5,151 bases of DNA from Treponema sp. (GTDB lineage Bacteria; Spirochaetota; Spirochaetia; Treponematales; Breznakiellaceae). A program made the translations under genes and the position numbers. Within the stretch, counting starts at the first letter, position 1; each line of letters starts with the position of its first letter. The stretch spans positions 1 through 5,151 of the forward strand of contig JAIRRU010000309.1 in assembly GCA_031255815.1 (NCBI GenBank), given 5' to 3'. Shown piece after piece: positions 1 through 5,151 of the stretch. The notes under the pieces were generated by a model. It searched no databases. It saw only the letters and a program-made list of their open reading frames with translations, and was not told the origin of the DNA.

Positions 1-536
1 GGAAGACCAAATCGGCGTTGAAGCAGGCTTTCATCAGCCTGCTAGCGCAAAAAAGCATCAAGGAAATTTCCGTCCGGGAACTGACCGATCTGGCGGATAT
101 AAACCGGGGAACCTTCTACCTCCACTACCGGGATGTGTACGACTTTTTTACCAGCATAGAGGGGGAGGTGCTGGCGGAATTCGACCGATTCATCCAAACC
201 TACCAGCACCACCCGCCCCTGCAGCTGTCCCTCCTGCTCAATCTGTTTCAGTATATCGCGGATAACGTGCAGGTTTTCCAGGCCATCCTCAAAAACGGGG
301 AGACCAAATTTCTGGATCGGCTCATCGGCATATGCCGCCCCCTGGACGAGGGGGAATTTCAGCGGCTCTATGAACACTGGACGCCGGAACACTACAGCTA
401 CAACTACGACTTTATCGCCCACGGCTGTGTGGCGATGCTGCGGCGCTGGCTGGAACAGGGTATGCCCGAAACGCCTGAATATATGGCCCACCTGGCGGAA
501 CAGATGATCATTACCTGCGTGAAAAATTTCCGTTAG
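1..536 (+). CDS. TetR-family transcriptional regulator, 5' end cut by the window
   Basis: This is a one-component DNA-binding regulator, usually a dimeric repressor. The open frame runs in from the window edge, with 177 residues visible from base 3. The N-terminal helix-turn-helix is nearly complete: a first helix (KTKSALKQAFISLL), then ISVRELTDLADINRGTFYLHY at about visible residues 22-42, the TetR signature with the recognition helix ending in GTFYLHY. The remaining ~130 residues are helical and resemble the TetR_C_8-like ligand domain, including a YDFIAHG stretch and RRWLEQGMPETPE near the end. A TTG at position 18 is in frame, but residues before it (KTKSA) continue the usual TetR N-terminus, so the true start lies upstream, probably only a few to about 15 codons. 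The next gene begins 8 bp after the TAG, so the two are probably co-transcribed. The effector and operator cannot be told from this window. Confidence 0.9.
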   Translation, partial: KTKSALKQAFISLLAQKSIKEISVRELTDLADINRGTFYLHYRDVYDFFTSIEGEVLAEFDRFIQTYQHHPPLQLSLLLNLFQYIADNVQVFQAILKNGETKFLDRLIGICRPLDEGEFQRLYEHWTPEHYSYNYDFIAHGCVAMLRRWLEQGMPETPEYMAHLAEQMIITCVKNFR

Positions 537-541
537 GGAAG
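535..541 (+). promoter_or_regulatory. Shine-Dalgarno overlapping the tetR stop
   Basis: The purine run AGGGAAG begins inside the TAG stop codon of the regulator gene and ends 3 bases before the ATG at 545. It fixes that ATG as the start of the next gene and suggests that ribosomes finishing the regulator feed the downstream reading frame. Confidence 0.55.
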
Positions 542-544
542 CAA

Positions 545-1303
545 ATGACCGGGAACGTCAAAAAGACCTTTGCCGCCTTCGCCCGGGCCCGGGCCCGTTA
601 CCGTGAGGAGCTAAGAGCCCTGGAACGGAAACTGCCGGGGCTGGGGGAGCTGCAGCAGGAACTGGCGGACAGGCGCCGCGGCCCCGCCTACCGGGTGGAA
701 ACCCCGCTGGTGTACAACGGAGCCCTGGACGAACTGGGCCCCGGCGACCGGATCCGCCTTATCCTTGTGGCGGATAACCCCGGCCGGCGGGAACAGGCGG
801 CGGAAAACCGGCGCTACCTGGTCGGCCCTTCCGGCAAAATCGCCGAAAACTTCTTCAGGAATACGCCGGAGCTGGGTATCGATTTCCGCCGGAACGTGCT
901 GATCCTGAACAAGACCCCTGTCCACAGCCCCCGCACCGCGGATCTGGCCGAACTCTGCCGCAGGGGAGGCCCGGAAATTGCCGCCCTGATTGCCGCGAGC
1001 CAGCGGGCCATGGCCGCCCTGCTTCTGGATTTCCACCGCGCCCTGGCCCCCGTGCCGGTATGGATCACCGGCTATTCGGAAATGCGGCGGGGCGGGATCT
1101 TCGAGGCCTACACGGAAGCCCTTATCCGGATCTACTCCCGGAAGGCCGCGTCGGCGCTCAGGGAATCCGTCTTCCTCTACCGCCACTTTTCCATGAACCA
1201 GTTCACCATCAACCTGCGCCGGGAAACCCTGCCCGGGGAAAAGACGGGGGACGCCCTTCTGCGGATAGGCAGGGCTTACCGGGAACGGATACTGGGCTGG
1301 TAG
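545..1303 (+). CDS. uracil-DNA-glycosylase-superfamily-like protein, divergent
   Basis: The product is a 252-residue cytoplasmic protein with no signal peptide or membrane segment. Residues 1-45 are a charged, helical Arg/Glu-rich extension. The core from about 70 onward follows the order of UDG-superfamily motifs. A hydrophobic strand runs into ADNPGRRE (76-83), matching motif 1; Asn78 is in the place of the catalytic Asn in the GINPG motif of Mug-type enzymes. YLVGPSGK follows (91-98), like the F/Y-V-G-x-S/A-G segment. NVLILNKTP (117-125) is like the second core strand with its Asn. VWITG (172-176) is like the strand before motif 2, and RHFSMNQF (213-220) could be motif 2, with HFS replacing HPS/HPA. 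The four iron-sulphur cysteines of family 4 and 5 enzymes are absent; Cys138 is the only cysteine. Base excision from DNA is therefore an inference from fold and motif order; substrate and activity are unknown. It is translationally close to the upstream TetR gene. Confidence 0.6.
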   Translation: MTGNVKKTFAAFARARARYREELRALERKLPGLGELQQELADRRRGPAYRVETPLVYNGALDELGPGDRIRLILVADNPGRREQAAENRRYLVGPSGKIAENFFRNTPELGIDFRRNVLILNKTPVHSPRTADLAELCRRGGPEIAALIAASQRAMAALLLDFHRALAPVPVWITGYSEMRRGGIFEAYTEALIRIYSRKAASALRESVFLYRHFSMNQFTINLRRETLPGEKTGDALLRIGRAYRERILGW

Positions 1304-1313
1304 CCGATCCCTC

Positions 1314-1336
1314 ATCCCGCTAAAAGGCGGCGGGAT
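1314..1336 (+). other. short inverted repeat after the UDG-like gene
   Basis: ATCCCGC (1314-1320) and GCGGGAT (1330-1336) are exact reverse complements around a 9-base spacer and could form a 7-bp hairpin 10 bases after the stop codon. No T tract follows (CCCCTAAG), so it is not an intrinsic terminator by itself. It may stabilise the 3' end of the transcript. Confidence 0.4.
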
Positions 1337-1347
1337 CCCCTAAGCCA

Positions 1348-1387
1348 GGCGGGTTTTGGAAATGCCCGCTCAAAAGCTGTTTTTTTT
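1348..1387 (+). terminator. probable intrinsic terminator of the tetR/UDG-like unit
   Basis: GCGGG (1349-1353) pairs with CCCGC (1365-1369), extended by a G-T pair at each end, around a 9-base loop. It is followed by eight consecutive T residues at 1380-1387. The T tract starts about 9 bases after the stem, farther than in a textbook terminator, so efficiency is uncertain. The position, between the end of one unit and the start of the next on the same strand, fits a terminator. Confidence 0.4.
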
Positions 1388-1400
1388 CTGATTTCATTAA

Positions 1401-1443
1401 ACCGCCACGCATACCCGCGCCCTATATATGGCGGTGAGGGTAT
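1401..1443 (+). other. competing inverted repeats in the leader region
   Basis: ACCGCCA (1401-1407) is complementary to TGGCGGT (1429-1435), and ATACCC (1411-1416) is complementary to GGGTAT (1438-1443). The two pairings interleave. ATACCC pairing can also be extended by CGCC (1418-1421) with GGCG (1430-1433), which would use bases needed by the first stem. The segment can therefore form alternative hairpins or a pseudoknot-like fold about 50-90 bases upstream of the EEP gene start. Between the arms lies TATATAT (1423-1429), which might instead be a -10 element, although no convincing -35 sits upstream. Function unknown. Confidence 0.3.
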
Positions 1444-1485
1444 AGGACGAGGATCGGGATCCGGCGGCCCGCCGGGCCCGGAATT

Positions 1486-1490
1486 GGAGG
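1486..1490 (+). promoter_or_regulatory. Shine-Dalgarno of the EEP lipoprotein gene
   Basis: A full GGAGG lies 4 bases (TTTT) before the ATG at 1495. The spacing is on the short side. A GC-rich palindromic stretch (CCGGC at 1461-1465 with GCCGG at 1471-1475, then the palindrome CCGGGCCCGG at 1472-1481) ends only 5 bases upstream and could affect ribosome access. Confidence 0.75.
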
Positions 1491-1494
1491 TTTT

Positions 1495-2613
1495 ATGAAA
1501 CAGTCGCTTATCGCGGTAATCGGCGCGGCGCTCCTGTTCTCCTGCGGTTCCTGCCAGCTAACCGGAATGGGGGGCATGGCGGAAGAGACCGGGAAAAACA
1601 GGCTGCGTATTCTTACCTGGAACGTACAGGCCGTCTTTGACGGGGAGGAGAACGGCGCCGAATACGAAGAGTACACGGAACCGGCAGGCTGGACGCCGGA
1701 GAAATACTCGGGCAGGCTGAACAGTCTCGCCCGGGCTATCGGGCAGATCGAGCCGGAAGCCCCGGACATCCTGGCCCTGGAGGAGATCGAGAACGCCCGG
1801 GTGCTGGAGGATCTTGTCCGGGGCCCTCTCTCGAAACACGGTTACCGCCACACCTTTTTCGCCAATATCCCCGGCGCTTCCCTGGGCATCGGCGTTATCA
1901 GCCGGACGCCTTTTACCCGAACCCTGCTCCATTCTTTTGCCGGGGAGACTGCCGGCACTCCCCGGCCGGTGGCGGAAGTCTGGGTCAGGCCGGGAAACGA
2001 GGATCTTGCCCTCCTGGTCTGCCACTGGAAGTCCAAGGTCGGGGGGGACGAGCTAACCGAACCCCAGCGCCGCGCTTCCGCCCGGGTGCTTCTCCGGCGG
2101 CTGCGGGAGATTGAACGGGAAGCGCCGTCTACGCCGGTGCTTATCATGGGGGATCTCAACGAGAATTACGATGAGTATTACCGCCAGGCCGGGGCCTACC
2201 TTTGCGCCCTGCTGCCCGATGATCCCCGAACCGCGGAATTAACCGGGCTTTACGGCGCAGGCGGGAAAGCGGCCCTTGAAATCCAGCAGGATTTTCTGGT
2301 TCTTACCGGGAACAAGCCCCCCCGGGCCGAATATTTCGCCCCCGGAACCCTGGCCCTCTACTCCCCCTGGAAGGGAGAACTGAAGGACGGGTCTTACCTC
2401 TACCGGAACCAGTGGGAAACCATCGATCACTTCCTGATAAACGGAGCCCTTTTCGACAATCTGGGCTGGGAATTTTCCGCCTGCCAGGTGCTGAACGGCG
2501 AACCTTTTATGAACCCCAAGGCTTATCCCGACGCCTATGTCCCCAGAACCGGCGCGGGCTTAAGAGACCACCTTCCCCTGCTGCTCACGGTGGAAGAAAT
2601 TATCCGGCAGTAG
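1495..2613 (+). CDS. endonuclease/exonuclease/phosphatase-family lipoprotein
   Basis: The 372-residue protein has an N-terminal export signal (MKQ, then a hydrophobic run at residues 5-15) ending in LFSC, giving Cys17 as the likely lipidated residue; Cys20 is an alternative. The lipobox is loose, as is common in spirochaetes, and membrane anchoring outside the cytoplasm is inferred. From residue 37 the EEP (DNase I-like) fold is complete: TWNVQ with Asn43, LALEEIE (93-99) for the metal-binding Glu, CHWKSK with His177, GDLNEN with Asp220 and Asn222, IDHFL with Asp311-His312, and a terminal RDHLP with Asp358-His359. The family hydrolyses phosphodiester or phosphomonoester bonds with a divalent metal. 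Members include nucleases, sphingomyelinases and inositol phosphatases, and the substrate cannot be chosen from sequence; an exported nuclease is a reasonable guess. The ATG is supported by GGAGG and the signal peptide. The gene carries G7 (2041-2047) and C7 (2317-2323) runs, both with the frame intact here. It converges on the minus-strand acyltransferase gene. Confidence 0.88.
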   Translation: MKQSLIAVIGAALLFSCGSCQLTGMGGMAEETGKNRLRILTWNVQAVFDGEENGAEYEEYTEPAGWTPEKYSGRLNSLARAIGQIEPEAPDILALEEIENARVLEDLVRGPLSKHGYRHTFFANIPGASLGIGVISRTPFTRTLLHSFAGETAGTPRPVAEVWVRPGNEDLALLVCHWKSKVGGDELTEPQRRASARVLLRRLREIEREAPSTPVLIMGDLNENYDEYYRQAGAYLCALLPDDPRTAELTGLYGAGGKAALEIQQDFLVLTGNKPPRAEYFAPGTLALYSPWKGELKDGSYLYRNQWETIDHFLINGALFDNLGWEFSACQVLNGEPFMNPKAYPDAYVPRTGAGLRDHLPLLLTVEEIIRQ

Positions 2614-2617
2614 GGTT

Positions 2618-3538
2618 TTACGCGCGATGCGCGGCAAACTGCCGGGGCGGATCTTGCTTCAGCAGTTGCCGCCGTCTTTCCTCTGCGGCGGTATGCATCC
2701 GCTCCAGCTCTTCCATTATCGCGTCCGCCGTGGCCTGCTTTTTGTCTTCTATGCCCGCCGCCTCCGCCGCGGCCCGGGCCTTTTCCCGGAATTCCGCGCA
2801 GGACAGTACCGGGCCGGCGCTGAGCAGCACCAGATCCTGCCCCACCGAATCTTCCAGCATATCCTTCTGCCGGACGTGGAGCACCTCCCCGTTTACCGCC
2901 ACGAAGCACATGTAGTCAAAGGAGCGGATATAGGAGTCGATTTCCCGCACCCCCTTTTTGGTGGAGGGATCCCAGGGCCGGTAGCGGGTTCCCGAGGGGA
3001 ACACCAGGACAAGCTTTCCCTTTACTTTGATGTCAAGCAGGGTCTTCATCGCCGCCCGGTTGATGGTATTGCTGCGGACTATCTCCGCCCGGTCTTTTTC
3101 CGTGTCCAGATGGGCCAGGGAACGGCTGGGGTAGATCACCAGCCGGGTGTAGGCGCTGGCAAAGGCGGCGACCACCGGATCGTCTTCGGTCAGTTTCATC
3201 CCCGCGATGGCGACCAGCGCCTCGGCAATGTCGGCCCCCCGGCCCCCCGCCTGGCGGACGAACCAGGAAAAGAGGGACAGATCCATGTTGCTGTAGTGTT
3301 CCGGGAGGAGCAGGCAGGATTTCCCCGCTTCGGCCTTTGCCAGAAGCTCCTCCAGATTATCCATGCCCTCGATCCTCGAACCCGGAAGGCAGAGCGACTT
3401 TACCATTTGGTCCAGGAAGGGGAGGATCTCCTTTGAACCCGGCTGGTACACGTTACGCTCGGTTACCAGCGGCTCGGTTTTGGAGAGGCGCATAACCTCT
3501 TTGATAATGTCCCTGAACGCGGTACTCAAAGTTTCCAT
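2618..3538 (-). CDS. glycerolipid acyltransferase (HX4D; GPAT/PlsC-like)
   Basis: The product has 306 residues and probably transfers an acyl chain to glycerol-3-phosphate or 1-acyl-glycerol-3-phosphate in phospholipid synthesis. The catalytic HX4D motif is HYSNMD (His81 to Asp86). The phosphate-binding block is FPSGTRYRP (180-188), where Ser182 replaces the Glu of the usual FPEGTR. RLVIYPSR (132-139) lies between them. No clear transmembrane helix is visible, unlike many PlsC proteins. The PSGTRxRP block and the preceding RSNTINRAAMKTLL recall soluble chloroplast/chlamydial GPATs, so GPAT activity is at least as likely as PlsC activity. The C-terminus (about 245-300) is charged and helical. 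The frame stays open 25 codons upstream, but that part lies inside the pepT 3' end and encodes nothing family-like. The ATG at 3538 overlaps the pepT stop as TAATG and follows a G-rich Shine-Dalgarno, so it is chosen. Expression is probably coupled to pepT. Confidence 0.85.
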   Translation of the reverse strand: METLSTAFRDIIKEVMRLSKTEPLVTERNVYQPGSKEILPFLDQMVKSLCLPGSRIEGMDNLEELLAKAEAGKSCLLLPEHYSNMDLSLFSWFVRQAGGRGADIAEALVAIAGMKLTEDDPVVAAFASAYTRLVIYPSRSLAHLDTEKDRAEIVRSNTINRAAMKTLLDIKVKGKLVLVFPSGTRYRPWDPSTKKGVREIDSYIRSFDYMCFVAVNGEVLHVRQKDMLEDSVGQDLVLLSAGPVLSCAEFREKARAAAEAAGIEDKKQATADAIMEELERMHTAAEERRRQLLKQDPPRQFAAHRA

Positions 3539-4800
3539 TACGCTTCCCCCCAGAGTTTGATCAACTCTATCAGAACCCGGCAGGCGGCGGCCATTTCCGG
3601 TACCGAGACCCATTCGAGGCGGCTGTGATAGTTGCGGCCGCCGGTAAAGATGTTCGGCGTGGGTATCCCCAGTTCGGTGAGCCGGGAGCCGTCGGTTCCG
3701 CCCCGGATCGGCTTGAGCCGGGGCTCAACCCCGGCCTTTTCAAAGGCCCGCTTCAGGATCTCCATCAATTCCGGCCGGGCCTCGATCTTTTCCCGCATGT
3801 TCAGGTACTGGAGGCGGGGCTCTACCTTCACCTCGCCGGAGGGGAACTGGGCCTCCACGGCCCGGGCAAAAGTTTCCAGCGCGGAGATGCGGCGCCGTAT
3901 ACCCTCCCGGTCGAAATCCCGGAGAAACACCTCAAGCCGCGCGCTTTCCAGACCCCCCTGAAGCTCCATGGGGCAGTAGTAGCCGTAATAGCCGTCGGTG
4001 GATTCGGGGCTTTCCGATCGGGGGAGCATGGCCGCGTAGGCCGCCGCCATGCTTACCGCGTTGGCCAGGATCCCCCGGGCGCTTCCGATGTGGATCACCC
4101 TGCCCTTGAAGCTGATATCCGCCTTGTACGCGTTGAAACACTCCGTCTCAAGCTCCCCCAGGGGGCCGCCGTCCAGGGTATAACAGGCAGCCGCCTTGAT
4201 CCGATCCAGGGGGAATTCGGGAAGCCCCTTGCCCGTTTCCTCGTCGGGGGTAAAGATCAGCTCCAGGGGGCCGTGGCTGATTTCGGGATGCTTCAGAATG
4301 TATTCCAGGGCGGCCATGATCTCGGCGATCCCCGCCTTGTCGTCCGCCCCCAGGAGGGAAGTGCCGTCGGTATGGATAAGGCCCTTGCCCTTGTGGGCGG
4401 CCAGATCCGGGTCGGCCTTCGGATCCAGGGCCAGATTTCCGGCGAGCTGTATCTTCTCCCCATCGTAGTTCTTTACATAGCGGGCCTTTACATCCCTGCC
4501 GGAAACATCCTCCGCCGTGTCCAGGTGGGCCATAAAACCCACCGCCGCAGCGTTTTCCTTCCCCTTCGTGCCGGGAATCCGGGCGATAAGGTAACAGTGA
4601 TCGGTCAATTCCGCGTCAGTTACGCCCAGGCCCTTCAATTCTTCCGCCAGAGCCCGGGCAAGCTCCCACTGGCCGGGGCTGGAGGGAGTCTCCTCCGCCC
4701 GCCGCTTACTGGTAGTCCAATAGCCGACATACCTTAGAAACCGGGGGATGATCAGATCCTCCAGCACCTCGTCCTCAATAAATGATACCGGATTTGTCAT
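3538..4800 (-). CDS. pepT: peptidase T (tripeptide aminopeptidase)
   Basis: PepT is a cytoplasmic zinc metallopeptidase of the M20 family that removes the N-terminal residue from tripeptides, the last steps of using imported or turned-over peptides. At 420 residues it is close to the family's usual length (about 410). All metal and catalytic residues are visible: AHLDT with His92 and Asp94, GADDKAG (151-157) with the bridging Asp153, PDEETGKG with Glu187 and Glu188, TLDGG with Asp210, and NYHSRLEWV with His392. The PepT-specific segments GTSLLGADDKAGIAEIM (146-162), LNMREK (333-338) and IRGGTDGSRL (365-374) separate it from other M20 members such as dipeptidases or DapE. The small dimerisation domain spans roughly residues 222-325. 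The start is uncertain: the ATG at 4800 has no Shine-Dalgarno and sits right after a promoter, whereas a GTG at 4767 has one and matches the usual N-terminus better. It is the first gene of a likely two-gene transcript with the acyltransferase. Confidence 0.95.
   Translation of the reverse strand: MTNPVSFIEDEVLEDLIIPRFLRYVGYWTTSKRRAEETPSSPGQWELARALAEELKGLGVTDAELTDHCYLIARIPGTKGKENAAAVGFMAHLDTAEDVSGRDVKARYVKNYDGEKIQLAGNLALDPKADPDLAAHKGKGLIHTDGTSLLGADDKAGIAEIMAALEYILKHPEISHGPLELIFTPDEETGKGLPEFPLDRIKAAACYTLDGGPLGELETECFNAYKADISFKGRVIHIGSARGILANAVSMAAAYAAMLPRSESPESTDGYYGYYCPMELQGGLESARLEVFLRDFDREGIRRRISALETFARAVEAQFPSGEVKVEPRLQYLNMREKIEARPELMEILKRAFEKAGVEPRLKPIRGGTDGSRLTELGIPTPNIFTGGRNYHSRLEWVSVPEMAAACRVLIELIKLWGEA
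3543..3551 (-). promoter_or_regulatory. Shine-Dalgarno for the acyltransferase, inside the pepT end
   Basis: On the minus strand a GGGGGGAAG run ends 4 bases before the acyltransferase ATG and lies wholly within the last codons of pepT. Together with the TAATG stop-start overlap it decides the start at 3538 and implies translational coupling or reinitiation. Confidence 0.55.
4772..4776 (-). promoter_or_regulatory. possible internal Shine-Dalgarno for a GTG start of pepT
   Basis: On the minus strand GAGGA is followed by CGAG and then GTG at 4767-4765, codon 12 of the pepT frame. A start there would give a protein beginning MLEDLIIPRFLRYV, close to the N-terminus I recall for E. coli PepT (MDKLLERFLNYV), and a leader of roughly 35 bases. 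This is the rival to the ATG at 4800. Confidence 0.4.
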
Positions 4801-4808
4801 ATTGGATT

Positions 4809-4837
4809 ATTATGAAGCGAAATTCCCGTTCCGTAAA
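4809..4837 (-). promoter_or_regulatory. sigma-70-type promoter of pepT
   Basis: On the minus strand TTTACG (4837-4832) and CATAAT (4814-4809) are separated by exactly 17 bases. They match the -35 consensus at 4 of 6 positions and the -10 consensus at 5 of 6. The upstream flank is A/T-rich, as in an UP element. The -10 box ends 8 bases before the pepT ATG, so the expected transcription start falls on or within about 2 bases of that ATG. Confidence 0.6.
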
Positions 4838-4840
4838 GTG

Positions 4841-4866
4841 AAAAGCTTTCCGCAAAAAACTTTCCG
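4841..4866. repeat. 12-bp direct repeat pair upstream of the pepT promoter
   Basis: AAAAGCTTTCCG (4841-4852) and AAAAACTTTCCG (4855-4866) differ at one base and repeat with a 14-base period. The pair ends 4 bases upstream of the pepT -35 box (pepT is on the minus strand), where an activator site or a bent A-tract could act. No known operator was recognised. Confidence 0.4.
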
Positions 4867-4972
4867 GAAGATAGGCCTGATTGCCCGTGACTTCGCGAAT
4901 TCCTGGTTTGGGAGCCTTGATTCACCCGTATTTCCGCGGCGCCTGGTATCCGGACAACAACGAGGCAGCGTA

Positions 4973-5151
4973 TTACTTTCGGACAAAACCCTCGGCCCGG
5001 GCCTGCTCAAAAGCTCCCAGGCTGCGGTAGCTGGCGTAGAGGCTGTCGTAGACCTTAACCCGCTCCGGATCGGGACGGTAGGCCCGCTCTACCGGGGCGG
5101 CCATGGCGTTTTGGGCCGCCGGGATGTCCGGGTAGAGGCCCGCGACTACCG
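4973..5151 (-). CDS. araB: ribulokinase-like FGGY kinase, C-terminal end only
   Basis: Only the last 58 codons and the TAA stop lie in the window; the gene continues past the right edge. The visible peptide includes GLYPDIPAAQNAMA (visible residues 4-17), RAYRPDPERVKVYDSLY (22-38) and YRSLGAF (41-47). This is the pattern of the C-terminal tail of L-ribulokinase (AraB), where a GxYxxxxxAQxAM segment is followed by YxPxPExxxxYDxLYxxYxxLG. AraB phosphorylates L-ribulose with ATP in L-arabinose catabolism. The nucleotide and sugar-binding parts are outside the window, so another FGGY kinase such as a xylulokinase cannot be fully excluded, although the tail fits ribulokinase best. It lies 172 bp upstream of pepT on the same strand. 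No clear terminator is seen in that gap, and pepT has its own promoter. Confidence 0.72.
   Translation of the reverse strand, partial: VVAGLYPDIPAAQNAMAAPVERAYRPDPERVKVYDSLYASYRSLGAFEQARAEGFVRK

Noticed and set aside
18..20. TTG as the start of the TetR gene
   Set aside because: The frame is open to the window edge and the residues just before it (KTKSA) continue the normal TetR N-terminal helix, so the start is upstream.
611..1315. Long open frame antisense to the UDG-like gene
   Set aside because: Its translation is rich in Pro, Gly, Arg and Gln with no motif, typical of a shadow frame in GC-rich DNA; the plus-strand frame has ordered motifs and a Shine-Dalgarno.
2616..2633. CGCGC-GAT-GCGCG hairpin between the convergent genes as a bidirectional terminator
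   Set aside because: The loop is only 3 bases, the stem lies within the acyltransferase 3' coding end, and neither strand has a T tract immediately after it.
2627..3436. 269-codon open frame antisense to the acyltransferase
   Set aside because: The minus strand carries the HX4D and PSGTR motifs in order; this one is a low-information shadow.
3539..3613. 25-codon N-terminal extension of the acyltransferase
   Set aside because: It lies wholly inside the 3' end of pepT, has no family similarity, and the ATG at 3538 has a stop-start overlap and a Shine-Dalgarno.
3625..4737. 370-codon open frame antisense to pepT
   Set aside because: The opposite strand encodes a complete PepT with every catalytic residue; the antisense product has no recognisable domain and no ribosome-binding signal.
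4867..4972. Terminator for the araB-like gene
   Set aside because: TTCCGGAA followed by T6 on the minus strand looked promising, but the palindrome has no loop and cannot form a usable stem; no other hairpin with a T tract was found.
4810..5010. 66-codon minus-strand open frame between araB and pepT
   Set aside because: It overlaps the end of the araB-like gene out of frame and covers the pepT promoter; the peptide has no recognisable feature.

Overview
The window is GC-rich bacterial chromosome, densely packed with short intergenic gaps. It holds six protein-coding genes, two of them cut by the window edges. The organism cannot be named with certainty. A spirochaete (Treponema-like lineage) is my best inference. 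It rests on a lipoprotein signal with a loose lipobox on a nuclease-fold protein, and on an acyltransferase with a PSGTRxRP block that recalls the soluble chloroplast/chlamydial glycerol-3-phosphate acyltransferases. No rRNA, tRNA, CRISPR array, insertion sequence or prophage signal was seen.

Layout, left to right. Positions 1-1303 (+) form a two-gene unit: the 3' part of a TetR-family repressor gene, then, 8 bp after its stop, a gene for a divergent protein with uracil-DNA-glycosylase-superfamily motifs. Positions 1304-1494 are non-coding and carry a probable terminator, competing RNA hairpins and the ribosome-binding site of the next gene. Positions 1495-2613 (+) encode a predicted lipoprotein of the endonuclease/exonuclease/phosphatase (EEP) superfamily with an intact catalytic set. 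It converges, with only 4 bp between stop codons, on a minus-strand pair: pepT (3538-4800, tripeptide aminopeptidase) followed by an HX4D acyltransferase gene (2618-3538) whose ATG overlaps the pepT stop as TAATG. Positions 4801-4972 are an intergenic region with a good sigma-70-type promoter for pepT, placed unusually close to the pepT ATG, and a pair of direct repeats just upstream of it. Positions 4973-5151 (-) are the last 58 codons of a ribulokinase-like (araB-type) gene that leaves the window.

The genes look like ordinary housekeeping and peripheral functions: peptide use (PepT), glycerolipid synthesis (acyltransferase), pentose catabolism (AraB), possible base-excision repair (UDG-like) and a surface or periplasmic EEP hydrolase. 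I see no convincing new multi-gene system. The most interesting points are the unresolved start of pepT (leaderless ATG versus an internal GTG with a Shine-Dalgarno), the divergent UDG-like protein tied to a TetR regulator, the chloroplast-type character of the acyltransferase, and the alternative structures ahead of the EEP lipoprotein gene.
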